From Syntrophobacterales bacterium (GTDB lineage: Bacteria; Desulfobacterota; Syntrophia; Syntrophales; UBA2210), in NCBI GenBank assembly GCA_018433345.1, contig JAHDRK010000004.1, positions 1 through 53,057 of the forward strand: a stretch of DNA of 53,057 nucleotides. The letters run 5' to 3'. A model generated the notes under the pieces. The model made no database searches. It was not told where the DNA came from and saw only the letters and a list, made by a program, of their open reading frames with translations. Shown one piece after another: positions 25,179 through 33,590 of the stretch (the first letter of the stretch is position 1; every line of letters begins with the position of its first letter). The translations under genes were made by a program, and so were the position numbers.

Positions 25179-25943
25179 TCAGGTGAGGCCGAACAACCTC
25201 CGGGCGTTCGCGCTCGTGGCGACAGCCAGCTCATCAAAGGCGATGCCGCGGATTTCGGCGATCTTTCTTGCCGTATGGACAATACAGGCAGGTTCGTTTC
25301 GCCTCCCCCGTTTCGGTTCAGGAGCAAGGAAGGGGCAGTCCGTCTCCAGCAGGAGAAAGTCCAATGGCACCCTACGTGCCACGTCTCTCACGGTCGAGGC
25401 ATTCTTGTAGGTTACCGTCCCGGGAATGGAGATGTGGTAACCCAAGTCCATGCACCGCCGTGCCATCTCATAATCACCGGAAAAACAGTGCACCACACCT
25501 GCAAGTTCCCCTCTGCGTTCCGACAACATGTTTACCGTTTCATTGTGAGCGTTCCGGTCATGAATAATGACCGGGAGACCCAGCTCGCGACACAAATCGA
25601 GTTGCTCGCCGAACCGCAAAATCTGCTTGTCCCTGGGGGAATAATTCTTGAAAAAATCCAGCCCGATCTCTCCGTAGGCTACAACTTTATCTTCCGATGC
25701 CAAGGCGCGAAGCTTTTCGTAGGTTTCCGGGGTTATAGCCGCCGCTTCGTGGGGATGAACGCCCACGGCCGCCCAAACCATGTCAAACCGCCTGGCCAGC
25801 TCGACGGCCTTCATGCTGTCTTCGAGGTCGATGCCGACGGTAATTACGGCCTCAACACCCGCTTCCCCGGCTCTTTCCAGGACTTCTTCCCGATCACAGT
25901 CAAAGTTATCGAGCCCTATGTGTGCGTGCGAATCGATAAGCAT
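25179..25943 (-). CDS. tatD: TatD-family metal-dependent hydrolase
   Basis: 254-aa amidohydrolase-fold protein, probably a 3'-5' exonuclease or deoxyribonuclease. Metal ligands are visible in order: DSHAHI (His5, His7), GEIGLDFFK, VIIHDRNAH, VVHCFSG and LLETDCPFLAP. The ATG at 25943 has AAGGAAG just upstream; a nine-codon upstream extension lacks one. It is downstream of two ABC permease genes with a gap of about 75 bases; a functional link is not obvious. Confidence 0.93.
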   Translation of the reverse strand: MLIDSHAHIGLDNFDCDREEVLERAGEAGVEAVITVGIDLEDSMKAVELARRFDMVWAAVGVHPHEAAAITPETYEKLRALASEDKVVAYGEIGLDFFKNYSPRDKQILRFGEQLDLCRELGLPVIIHDRNAHNETVNMLSERRGELAGVVHCFSGDYEMARRCMDLGYHISIPGTVTYKNASTVRDVARRVPLDFLLLETDCPFLAPEPKRGRRNEPACIVHTARKIAEIRGIAFDELAVATSANARRLFGLT

Positions 25944-26018
25944 TTCTTCCTTTCTTCTGCCACTCGGCAATAAATATAATTTTTGCCTCAGGTTCAGGGC
26001 TTAAAGCGAACCTTCCGC

Positions 26019-26852
26019 TCATTCCCTCAATCTCGGGTCCAAGGAATCCCGGATCCCCTCGCCCAGCAGGTTGTACCCCAGGACGGTAACCAGGATGGCC
26101 ATGCCGGGATAGAGAGACAGCCACCAGGCAATGTCGATGTTGTCCTTGCCGGCCGTGAGGATATTACCCCAGCTCGGCGTGGGAGGCTGGACCCCGATTC
26201 CCAGGAACGAAAGGGCGGACTCTGTTAGAATAGCCCCGGCAACACCGAGGGTGGCGGCCACCAGTACCGACGCCATTGCGTTTGGAAGGATGTGCCTGAA
26301 TATGATTGTTGAATCGCGCGCCCCGATAACGCGGGCGGCTTGGACAAAGTCCCGCTCCTTGAGCGAAATAAAGTCGGCCCGCACCAATCGCGTGATTCCC
26401 ATCCATCCCGTCAGCCCGATAACTATCATGATGTTCCATATTGAAGGTTCAAGCAGCGCGATAACAGCCAGGATCAAGAAAAAAGAAGGAAAACAGAGCA
26501 TCACGTCCACGAAACGCATTATCACCGAATCGACCCAACGTCCGTAATAGCCGGCCACGGCGCCCAGCACGGCTCCGATTACAATCGCTATGCCCGTGGC
26601 GACGAAGCCCACCTTGAGAGAAATTCGGGAACCCCAAATAATGCGGCTCAACACGTCCCGCCCAAGCTGATCCGTCCCAAACAGGTGTTCCGGCGACGGT
26701 GGTTCGAGAACACGATCTATATTGATTTCATTCGGATCGTACGGCGCTATCCATGGCGCCAGGATGGATACGACGAAGAGACTGACCACCACCACTCCGC
26801 CCGCGACGGCCAGTCTGTTCCTTAAAAAGCGGTACCAGAAATCTCCTTTCAT
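26019..26852 (-). CDS. peptide/nickel-type ABC transporter permease, DppC/OppC family
   Basis: 277-aa inner-membrane subunit with six helices. The N-terminal extension WRFLRNRLAV-like segment, FGTDQLGRDVLSRIIWGSRIS and the ATPase-contact loop (AARVIGARDSTIIFRHILPN) identify the DppC/OppC type. The start overlaps the upstream permease stop by one base (TAATG), so the two are translated together. No ATPase or binding-protein gene lies on either side in the window. Confidence 0.95.
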   Translation of the reverse strand: MKGDFWYRFLRNRLAVAGGVVVVSLFVVSILAPWIAPYDPNEINIDRVLEPPSPEHLFGTDQLGRDVLSRIIWGSRISLKVGFVATGIAIVIGAVLGAVAGYYGRWVDSVIMRFVDVMLCFPSFFLILAVIALLEPSIWNIMIVIGLTGWMGITRLVRADFISLKERDFVQAARVIGARDSTIIFRHILPNAMASVLVAATLGVAGAILTESALSFLGIGVQPPTPSWGNILTAGKDNIDIAWWLSLYPGMAILVTVLGYNLLGEGIRDSLDPRLRE

Positions 26853-27826
26853 TAAGACACCCTTATGCGAGGATCCGCCGCGGCGTAAGATACGTCGGCG
26901 AGAAGGTTACCGAGGAGGGTCAACAAAGCACCGATAAACAGGATACCCATCACCACGGGGTAATCCCTCGACATTACAGACAGGTAAAACAACTGCCCCA
27001 TGCCGGGGACAGCGAAGATCGTTTCGAAAATCACGCTTCCGCCTATAAGGGCCGGGACAGAAAGCCCTAGAATCGTAATCACCGGCAGAAGGGCGTTCCG
27101 CAAGGCATGCTTGAATATCACCGTACTTTCACTGAGACCCTTGGCGCGGGCGGTGGTAATGTAATCCTGCTTTATGACCTCCAGCATGTTGGAACGCATG
27201 TACCTGGACATCCCCGCGAGCCCCCCGAAAGCGGAAAGCAAAACGGGAAGCACGAGGTGCTTCACCAGGTCCACGTGCTGGTACCATGTGGGAAAATACT
27301 CGTAATTGAGGGAGCGGATGCCCGAAATGGGAAGCCATCCCAAGTTGATCCCGAACAAGATCATGAGCAGTAGGGCGAGCCAGAAAGTCGGCATGGCAAA
27401 CCCGATAAAAACGAAAACGGCGGTCACCTTGTCGAAAAGGGAATTCCGGTACACCGCCGAAAGCACACCGAGAGGAATGGATACCACAATGATAAGGATC
27501 ATGGACAAAACGTTGATCGTGATTGTAATGGGAAGACGCTCGGCGATCTTGTCCCAAACGGGACGGCCGTCGGGGGAAAAGGAATTCCCCAGATCGAGGG
27601 AGGCGAGTTTCTTGAGCCACAGCAAATACTGCTCGTGGAGAGGTTTGTCCAAGCCGTAGAGCTCCATCAGACGCTCCCGTGCCTCTGGAGATGCGTGAGG
27701 CGTCAGTTCCGTGTGCAGATCGGTGGGCGAACCCGGCGCCAAGTGCATGACCAGGAAGCAGATGATCGTGATGCCGATCAGAAGCGGAATCATGGTGAGA
27801 AGCCTCTTTAGAACGTAGACAGCCAT
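26852..27826 (-). CDS. peptide/nickel-type ABC transporter permease, DppB/OppB family
   Basis: 324-aa permease with an N-terminal helix ([19 protein letters not shown]), periplasmic loop [14 protein letters not shown], and the ATPase-contact loop near [20 protein letters not shown]. These features define the DppB/OppB type. CGGAGAG precedes the ATG. Forms a two-gene unit with the DppC-like permease; partners must be elsewhere in the genome. The substrate, peptide, nickel or sugar, cannot be inferred. Confidence 0.95.
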   Translation of the reverse strand: MAVYVLKRLLTMIPLLIGITIICFLVMHLAPGSPTDLHTELTPHASPEARERLMELYGLDKPLHEQYLLWLKKLASLDLGNSFSPDGRPVWDKIAERLPITITINVLSMILIIVVSIPLGVLSAVYRNSLFDKVTAVFVFIGFAMPTFWLALLLMILFGINLGWLPISGIRSLNYEYFPTWYQHVDLVKHLVLPVLLSAFGGLAGMSRYMRSNMLEVIKQDYITTARAKGLSESTVIFKHALRNALLPVITILGLSVPALIGGSVIFETIFAVPGMGQLFYLSVMSRDYPVVMGILFIGALLTLLGNLLADVSYAAADPRIRVS

Positions 27827-27873
27827 TTAATTCTCTCCGGGAAATTATTCACGATACAGCCGCGACCCATCCG

Positions 27874-28710
27874 TCAAGGTTCTGGAAAGATTCTCATGGC
27901 GATGATGCGTTCCAGTGTCGTGTGCAGGTCCTCCACGGTATGAGGTTCGACGGTAACGATGGGCCTAATCTTTTTCTTTTCGAGATATTCAAAAAACTCT
28001 GCGAAGGGAAAGGTGCCGTCGCCGGGGGGAAGATGGCGGTCTCCGTCTCCGTGGTTGTCATGAAGGTGAATTTCCCTGATGAGGGGGCCGATCATTTCAA
28101 TCCACACTTCAAGCGGTGTCGAAGCAAAGGCGTTCCAATGCCCCGTGTCGAAACAGATTCCCAGGTTGTTACTTTCCCCCAGGCGGTCAAAAAGACGTTT
28201 CAGTTCCGTCGCACCGTCCTCATACACGTTTTCCAAGAGCAACATGGTACCCATGCTTTCCGCGTCTCTCATCAAGGATATCCAGGTAAGAACGCTGTTT
28301 TCAAGCCACAAATCCTCGTTAGAGACATAGTAGCGCCTGTCGAAAGCGGCATGGCACACAACTGAAAGAGGTTTGAACAACGGGACCAGCTCGAAAACCT
28401 GCTTGAGACGTTCTTCCGTTACCTTTCTGATTCTCTGATCAAGGGCGCCCGGCCTGAGGTCGTGAAATGGGGCGTGAAGCGTGATTCGCGAACCGATGTC
28501 AGACAGAATCCGGGCCGCTTCCCGGTAATCATCGTAACCGTAACTATCCAGGGTAAGACAGTCGAATCCGATTTCCAGGTTCAATTTTTCCTCGAGAACG
28601 ATGGGGAAATATTCCTCCAAAAGCATCCTAAAGGGCATGTTGACCTGGATTCGTTCCAGAATATGTTTTTTTTCCACGAGAGTTATCACACCTGTTTTAG
28701 AATTTAACAC
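27874..28710 (-). CDS. xylose isomerase-like TIM-barrel protein
   Basis: 278-aa protein of the AP-endonuclease-2/sugar phosphate isomerase-epimerase family. Metal-ligand strands can be seen: ITLHAPFHDL, LLLENVYED, ICFDTGHWN, EIHLHDNHGD and VTVEPHT. It is likely a metal-dependent isomerase or epimerase of an unknown sugar-like compound. The start is uncertain: GTG at 28710 has no ribosome site, and in-frame GTG codons at residues 8 and 12 are alternatives just before the conserved strand (RIQVNMPFRML). It lies 47 bases upstream of the ABC permease pair and may be co-transcribed. Confidence 0.82.
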   Translation of the reverse strand: MLNSKTGVITLVEKKHILERIQVNMPFRMLLEEYFPIVLEEKLNLEIGFDCLTLDSYGYDDYREAARILSDIGSRITLHAPFHDLRPGALDQRIRKVTEERLKQVFELVPLFKPLSVVCHAAFDRRYYVSNEDLWLENSVLTWISLMRDAESMGTMLLLENVYEDGATELKRLFDRLGESNNLGICFDTGHWNAFASTPLEVWIEMIGPLIREIHLHDNHGDGDRHLPPGDGTFPFAEFFEYLEKKKIRPIVTVEPHTVEDLHTTLERIIAMRIFPEP

Positions 28711-29126
28711 TCATTATCACAGGGAAGCCCTAATGACAACCGGGCGGGCGCCCGGAAACAGCGGCCAAAGCCTTTTCTGTGCGGCGAAATGAATATAATA
28801 TACGGGGGCTTGCATGTTTTATGAATATCCTGCCACGCCGACAAGTGGTATGGCGCCTATTCACAATATTCTCAATCAGGGCTTTCTCGCCTTCCCACAC
28901 CCTCTTCCGAATATCTGAGAAGAGCCCCCACATAGAGGCGCCGCTCCTATCGTTCTCTCCCTCGCCAAAATGGCTGAATCGGCCATGAGAGCGCAGGGGA
29001 ATCTTTTGTTCTTGTTATTTCCAATATTTTTCAAATCCCAATATTTCAAATCTATAGGCACATATAAAAAATCACGGCAACCTATACTTGTCGTGCAGCA
29101 TGGAAGAGCTTGAGAAGGTTTTATTC
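28711..29126. other. intergenic region, no gene seen
   Basis: About 415 bases without a credible coding frame, upstream of both the TIM-barrel gene and the tRNA-Lys promoter. The only structure noted is a GC-rich inverted repeat at 28740-28755 (CCGGGCG/CGCCCGG) with almost no loop. Confidence 0.5.
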
Positions 29127-29156
29127 TTGACAAGAAAAAAGTCTTCCTGTTATGAA
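29127..29156 (+). promoter_or_regulatory. promoter of tRNA-Lys
   Basis: Perfect TTGACA (29127-29132), an 18-base A-rich spacer and TATGAA (29151-29156). Transcription would begin near 29163, about 23 bases before the tRNA. Confidence 0.65.
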
Positions 29157-29185
29157 GACTTCTTTCTCGCTCGTACACCGCCCGG

Positions 29186-29262
29186 GGGTCGTTAGCTCAG
29201 CCCGGTAGAGCAGCGGACTTTTAATCCGTTGGCCGCGGGTTCGAATCCCGCACGACCCACCA
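29186..29262 (+). tRNA. tRNA-Lys (anticodon TTT)
   Basis: 77-base tRNA with an encoded CCA end. Acceptor GGGTCGT pairs with ACGACCC; D arm GCTC/GAGC; anticodon stem GCGGA/TCCGT around CTTTTAA; T arm CGGGTTCGAATCCCG. It closely resembles enterobacterial tRNA-Lys. A promoter lies just upstream; no terminator separates it from the lysine-rich protein gene downstream. Confidence 0.97.
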
Positions 29263-29353
29263 GTGGGCGTGGTTTAAGAATGGTCTCTCGAGGGTTGCCC
29301 GACGCCCGGCATCCTCTCGAAGACGCCCGGACAGCAAGAAAGGATCGTAGGAC

Positions 29354-29719
29354 ATGGCATCCAAAAGCAAAGTGACAAGAATCATTCAAAAAGAACTGCT
29401 GGAAAAGAAATTGGCCGAACGTGTAGCCCTGCTCACCGGCAGGGGCAAGGATTCGTCGGCCATAGACAAGGATGGTGTCGTCAGGATGCTGAAGGCAAAG
29501 ATCAGGAAGAACAAGGCCCGCTTGACGGCCATTGCAGCCATGACGCAAAAGATTGAAGAGAAGACGAAATCCAAGGCAGCTAAGCTGGCGGCGCCCAGGA
29601 TGGAAAAAATAAAGGAAAAAACAGCCGAGGAAGCGGAAGAAGAGCCTGCGGAAAGCAAGCGCCAACAGAAAAAGAAACAGAAAAAGGAACAAAAGGAAAG
29701 CAAGGCGGCGGAACAATAA
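29354..29719 (+). CDS. small lysine/alanine/glutamate-rich protein of unknown function
   Basis: 121-aa protein, not recognised. The first half (MASKSKVTRIIQKELLEKK onward) looks like amphipathic helix with KDGVVRMLKAKIRKNKARL; the second half is almost wholly Lys, Glu, Ala and Gln, probably a coiled coil or disordered basic tail ending in lysine clusters. It has no membrane segment, cysteine or tryptophan. A weak ribosome site (AAGGA, 10 bases upstream) precedes the ATG. It follows tRNA-Lys by 91 bases and may be in the same transcript. A nucleic-acid-binding role is plausible only from its composition. Confidence 0.65.
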   Translation: MASKSKVTRIIQKELLEKKLAERVALLTGRGKDSSAIDKDGVVRMLKAKIRKNKARLTAIAAMTQKIEEKTKSKAAKLAAPRMEKIKEKTAEEAEEEPAESKRQQKKKQKKEQKESKAAEQ

Positions 29720-29749
29720 GACACCGCCATATGACACATGACGAGCATT

Positions 29750-31036
29750 TTAAAATAAAGGTCTCCTTCCACTTAGCCCGGTCCGGGCGGCGGCATGTTG
29801 CTCATTGCTCTTTAGAAAGCAGAGCGACGTCATTCCCAGCACAAGAAGTGTGCAATTAATGATCCACGCATAATCGTAAGACCCGGTAAAATCATAGATA
29901 AATCCACCCATGACCGGTCCTATGCTTCCGAATCCCGCCAGGAAAAAGGAAAGTAACCCATAGGCTGACCCGAGGATCTTACGTCCGAACCTGTGTGCCA
30001 ACAGAATGGGAGGCATAGGGGCAAGTGAGCCGTAACCGAAACCGAATATTACGGCATAGAAATAAAAGAGGGTCGGTGAAGACGCACAAATCAAGATCGC
30101 CATGCCCACGGCCATAACGAAGAAACCGACCTGTCCGGCATGGCGGGGGTCACGGAGCCGATCGCACAACCAACCATAGAAGAATCTCCCGAAAATGCTC
30201 GACACCCCCAGAATGCCCAGCGACGCGGCAGCCACCACATGATCGATACCCAGATTTGCCGCATAGACCACCTGGTGAACGAACATCATGAGTGACACGA
30301 AGGATCCCGCACTATAACAAAAGGTCAAAACCCAGAAACGGGAATCCCGGAAAATCCTTTGAATCGAGGTACTAATATATTCATTGTTGCCATCATCGGC
30401 TGCACGGCGGCATTGCTCACCCCTTTCACCGTCGGGATAGAGGCCGTGTCTCTCGGGCGTCGATTTTCTCATGAGCGTCTGGGAAACCAGGATTCCGAGG
30501 ACAAGCAGTGTCGCCCCTAGAGTAAGGAATCCCGGCCGCCAACCGTAATGTTTCACCATCCATCCCGCAAGAGCGGGGAGAAGGAGCGTCCCGAGGCCTA
30601 TTCCCATGGTACCTATCCCCACGGCCACGCCCTGCTTTCGTATGAACCATTTGCCCACAGAAGAGCTGCATACGACCAGCCCGAAACAAGAACCGCCAAA
30701 CCCGCACAGGACGCCGTAATACAAGTAGAGCTGCATGGGACTTGTCGCCGTGCTTGCACCCAGGAATCCCAGGGACGACATGATAACGCCCGCCGTAATG
30801 ACCCAGCGGGGCGAGGCGCGGTCTATTACACGCCCCCACAGCACTCCCCCAAGGGCGTACATGATCAGGTTCGCCGTGGCGGCCAGAGATATGGTCGACA
30901 TGGACCAACCGTAATCCTCGAACATGGAACCCACGAAGACACCGAAACTATACCGAGAGCCGTAGTTCACGCCAAGCATAACGAAGGCACCCAGAACCAC
31001 GTACCATCCCCAGTATATGTTGATCGTTCGAGACAT
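29750..31036 (-). CDS. MFS transporter, oxalate/formate antiporter-like
   Basis: 428-aa carrier with twelve hydrophobic segments. The start YWGWYVVLGAFVMLGVNYG, the loop GVLWGRVIDRASPRWV and the duplicated half (FFYGWLCDRLRDPRHAG) match the monocarboxylate/oxalate-formate branch of MFS. Start at 31036 is chosen by the family's usual N-terminus; the frame runs on to 31180 without support, and the ribosome site is weak. Substrate is probably a small carboxylate. Divergent to the helicase gene and convergent with the lysine-rich gene. Confidence 0.9.
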   Translation of the reverse strand: MSRTINIYWGWYVVLGAFVMLGVNYGSRYSFGVFVGSMFEDYGWSMSTISLAATANLIMYALGGVLWGRVIDRASPRWVITAGVIMSSLGFLGASTATSPMQLYLYYGVLCGFGGSCFGLVVCSSSVGKWFIRKQGVAVGIGTMGIGLGTLLLPALAGWMVKHYGWRPGFLTLGATLLVLGILVSQTLMRKSTPERHGLYPDGERGEQCRRAADDGNNEYISTSIQRIFRDSRFWVLTFCYSAGSFVSLMMFVHQVVYAANLGIDHVVAAASLGILGVSSIFGRFFYGWLCDRLRDPRHAGQVGFFVMAVGMAILICASSPTLFYFYAVIFGFGYGSLAPMPPILLAHRFGRKILGSAYGLLSFFLAGFGSIGPVMGGFIYDFTGSYDYAWIINCTLLVLGMTSLCFLKSNEQHAAARTGLSGRRPLF

Positions 31037-31131
31037 TACTTTCAAACCGAGACGAATCCGCTTTTCCGTCACAAGAAAGTGATCCTCAAAATTTCTTTTG
31101 TAAAAAAGAAGAGTTGTTTTCCATCCCCGCC

Positions 31132-33303
31132 ATGAGCGATCCTTTACGGTTTCGGAAAACTGTGATACGTTGGAACACACAAACCAATCAAATGGTCGAA
31201 TACTTCATGACACAGATAGAGAAAAACCACAAGCCCCGCGGGGGGTTCAAAAGCAGGAGACCTCTGAGGAGACGGCGTTCCGCCCATGAAACAGATAAAA
31301 CACCACGAAGGAAAATGAAGCCGGAGGCGGACGGAGAGCTGAACCCTGTCTTCGCCAAGATAGGCAAGCCCGATACAAAACCCTTTAAACCCGATACCTT
31401 TCAACTCGAGGCAATAGAAGCAATCGCTCACTCCGACTGCCTGGTTACGGCGCCCACAGGAGCGGGAAAAACCTGGATAGCCGAGAAGGCGATCGCGCGG
31501 GTATTGGAACAGGGAGGACGATGTTGGTACGCGTCGCCACTAAAAGCCCTGTCGAACTCGAAATGGATAGAGTTCGGCGGAATCTTCGGTGAGGAAAGGG
31601 TCGGCATACTTACGGGAGACACCAAGGAAAACGCCGATGCTCCCCTGATAGTGGGAACCACGGAAATCTTGAGAAACCAGCTTTACGATTCCATGCACAG
31701 GGGTGAAATGCTGGACTGCGACCTGGTTGTTCTCGACGAGGCGCATTTTCTGGGTGATCAAGATCGAGGCGTCGTGTGGGAAGAGGTCATGATCTACCTG
31801 CCGGCAAGGGTGAACCTGCTTCTCCTGTCGGCAACCATCGGCAACGCCGATGAAATCGCCGGATGGCTCCAGTCCATTCGTAACAAGCACTGCGCCGTTG
31901 TGGAGGAAACGAGGCGACCGGTTGATCTCTATCCCCTTTTCCTGCAACCGTCCGGGCGGATGACTCCTTTCTTGAAGGGACGATCCCTCCACAACAAGGT
32001 GATCTCGTGGATGGAAAGGGGAGGTACGACCAAACGTTTTTCCCGTCTTCACCCCATTGACGAAATCATCGGTGTATTACGGGACATGAATCTCCTGCCC
32101 GCCATCTTTTTCCTGAAATCACGGGATGAATGCGACACAGCCCTTTCACTCTGCCGCACGCCCCCCAGGAGAAATGACGTCCACGAATTCGAAGAGGAGC
32201 TGGACGAATTTTTCGCCGCCAACCCTTTCCTGAAGGAGCACCGACAACTTGCAGCGCTTCAACAGTTTCGATGCGCCTCACATCACGCGGGTCAACTGCC
32301 GGCATGGAAATTTCTCGTCGAACAGATGATGCGAAAGGGATTGCTGGAGGCCGTTTTCGCCACTTCCACCATGGCGGCGGGAGTCAACTTTCCCGCTAGA
32401 ACGGTGGTTTTATTCAATTCAGACCGTTTCAACGGCCACGAGTTCGTTCCACTGCAGGCAACGGAATTTCACCAAATGACGGGACGAGCCGGCAGACGGG
32501 GACTGGATCGGATCGGCTTCATGGTGGTCTATCCAGGCAAGTTCATGGACCTCTTTCACCTGCGAAGCATACTGGCAAGGAAGCCTGAAAAAATCGAAAG
32601 CAAGCTCCGGAATGATTTTTCCATGGTCCTCAACCTGCTCCTTTCCCACGGACCGGAGGAAATCAGGACGATCTTCGAGGCCTCTTTTGCCGACTATCGG
32701 CCAACGAAAAAGAAAGCGGCCAGGAGCGGAAACCTATGGAAGGAATTTCTTCGTTACTTGGCATTCCTTGAGCAAGAGGGATATGTCGACGAAAAAGGAC
32801 GGCTCACCGAATCGGGGCTCTGGGCGTCACGGCTTAGGCTGGACCAACCCTTGCTCGTGGCCGAATGCATCAGACAGAAGGTTTTCCCGACAGGCGACGC
32901 AGCTCTTCTGGCGGCCCTGGTGGCGCCTTTCGTTTCCGACCGATCCCAGGACGTTTACGTCCGCAAGAGAGAGGTTCCTCGAAAACTTTTGACGACATAT
33001 TATGACGTAATGAACACGATCGGTCCCCTTGCCCGGCGCATGGAAGACGAAGGTTTTGAGGTGCCGTCTTTTCCACTTTGGGCGTCACTGGCCATTTACG
33101 ACTGGGCCCTCGGTTACGATTGGACGCTGGTGACGACGGCCCTTCGGATCGCGGACGGCGACCTGGCAATGCTGGTTTCGAGGACCGCCGACAATCTCCG
33201 CCAGATTGCCTCACTTCGGGACACCCACCCGGAGATCGCCGCCCTAGCGGAAGAAGCGCGTGGCTTTATCATGCGGGAACCGGTCGTTTCCGAAAGTTTA
33301 TAA
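31132..33303 (+). CDS. Ski2/HelY-like DExH-box RNA helicase
   Basis: 723-aa superfamily 2 helicase. After a basic tail (residues about 30-75, rich in Arg and Lys) come Walker A APTGAGKTW, motif II LDEAHFLGD, motif III LSATIGN, TSTMAAGVNFPARTVV (motif V) and QMTGRAGRRGLD (motif VI). The last 200 residues (for example GDLAMLVSRTADNLRQIA) resemble the DSHCT helical bundle of Mtr4/HelY. It probably remodels or feeds structured RNA to a nuclease. Start uncertain: ATG at 31132 is used, with TTG 31114 and ATG 31207 possible, none with a good ribosome site. Confidence 0.88.
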   Translation: MSDPLRFRKTVIRWNTQTNQMVEYFMTQIEKNHKPRGGFKSRRPLRRRRSAHETDKTPRRKMKPEADGELNPVFAKIGKPDTKPFKPDTFQLEAIEAIAHSDCLVTAPTGAGKTWIAEKAIARVLEQGGRCWYASPLKALSNSKWIEFGGIFGEERVGILTGDTKENADAPLIVGTTEILRNQLYDSMHRGEMLDCDLVVLDEAHFLGDQDRGVVWEEVMIYLPARVNLLLLSATIGNADEIAGWLQSIRNKHCAVVEETRRPVDLYPLFLQPSGRMTPFLKGRSLHNKVISWMERGGTTKRFSRLHPIDEIIGVLRDMNLLPAIFFLKSRDECDTALSLCRTPPRRNDVHEFEEELDEFFAANPFLKEHRQLAALQQFRCASHHAGQLPAWKFLVEQMMRKGLLEAVFATSTMAAGVNFPARTVVLFNSDRFNGHEFVPLQATEFHQMTGRAGRRGLDRIGFMVVYPGKFMDLFHLRSILARKPEKIESKLRNDFSMVLNLLLSHGPEEIRTIFEASFADYRPTKKKAARSGNLWKEFLRYLAFLEQEGYVDEKGRLTESGLWASRLRLDQPLLVAECIRQKVFPTGDAALLAALVAPFVSDRSQDVYVRKREVPRKLLTTYYDVMNTIGPLARRMEDEGFEVPSFPLWASLAIYDWALGYDWTLVTTALRIADGDLAMLVSRTADNLRQIASLRDTHPEIAALAEEARGFIMREPVVSESL

Positions 33304-33328
33304 GGTTCTTTGTCTCGTTCGTTTCTTC

Positions 33329-33357
33329 TTGACAGGCAAAAGCGAACAATATATAGA
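33329..33357 (+). promoter_or_regulatory. promoter of tRNA-Glu
   Basis: TTGACA (33329-33334), 17-base spacer, TATAGA (33352-33357), then a GC-rich discriminator (CCGC) typical of stringently controlled stable-RNA genes. Predicted start near 33364. Confidence 0.75.
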
Positions 33358-33397
33358 CCGCTCTTTAATTCGCGCTTGCTGCTGGATCAGTAGAATG

Positions 33398-33473
<76 letters not shown>

Positions 33474-33480
33474 TATAATA

Positions 33481-33520
33481 AAAACAGGGGGTTAGGATGC
33501 TTTATCCTTCCCCCTGTTTT
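33481..33520. terminator. bidirectional terminator between tRNA-Glu and an ABC binding-protein gene
   Basis: AAAACAGGGGG (33481-33491) pairs with CCCCCTGTTTT (33510-33520), 11 bp, with an inner GGAT/ATCC. T-tracts lie on both strands, so it can end tRNA-Glu and the convergent minus-strand gene. Confidence 0.9.
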
Positions 33521-33590
33521 GCTTCCTGAACGGGTGACGGGGGACACAATGGAGGTCCCCCAAAACCAACGTCCCCTGATATCAAACGGC

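Noticed and set aside
28740..28755. GC-rich inverted repeat as a terminator
   Set aside because: Loop of two to four bases, no T-run, and it lies upstream of, not after, the flanking genes.
29192..29737. Minus-strand frame over tRNA-Lys and the lysine-rich gene
   Set aside because: It overlaps a certain tRNA; its Phe/Leu-rich translation is the mirror of the lysine codons opposite.
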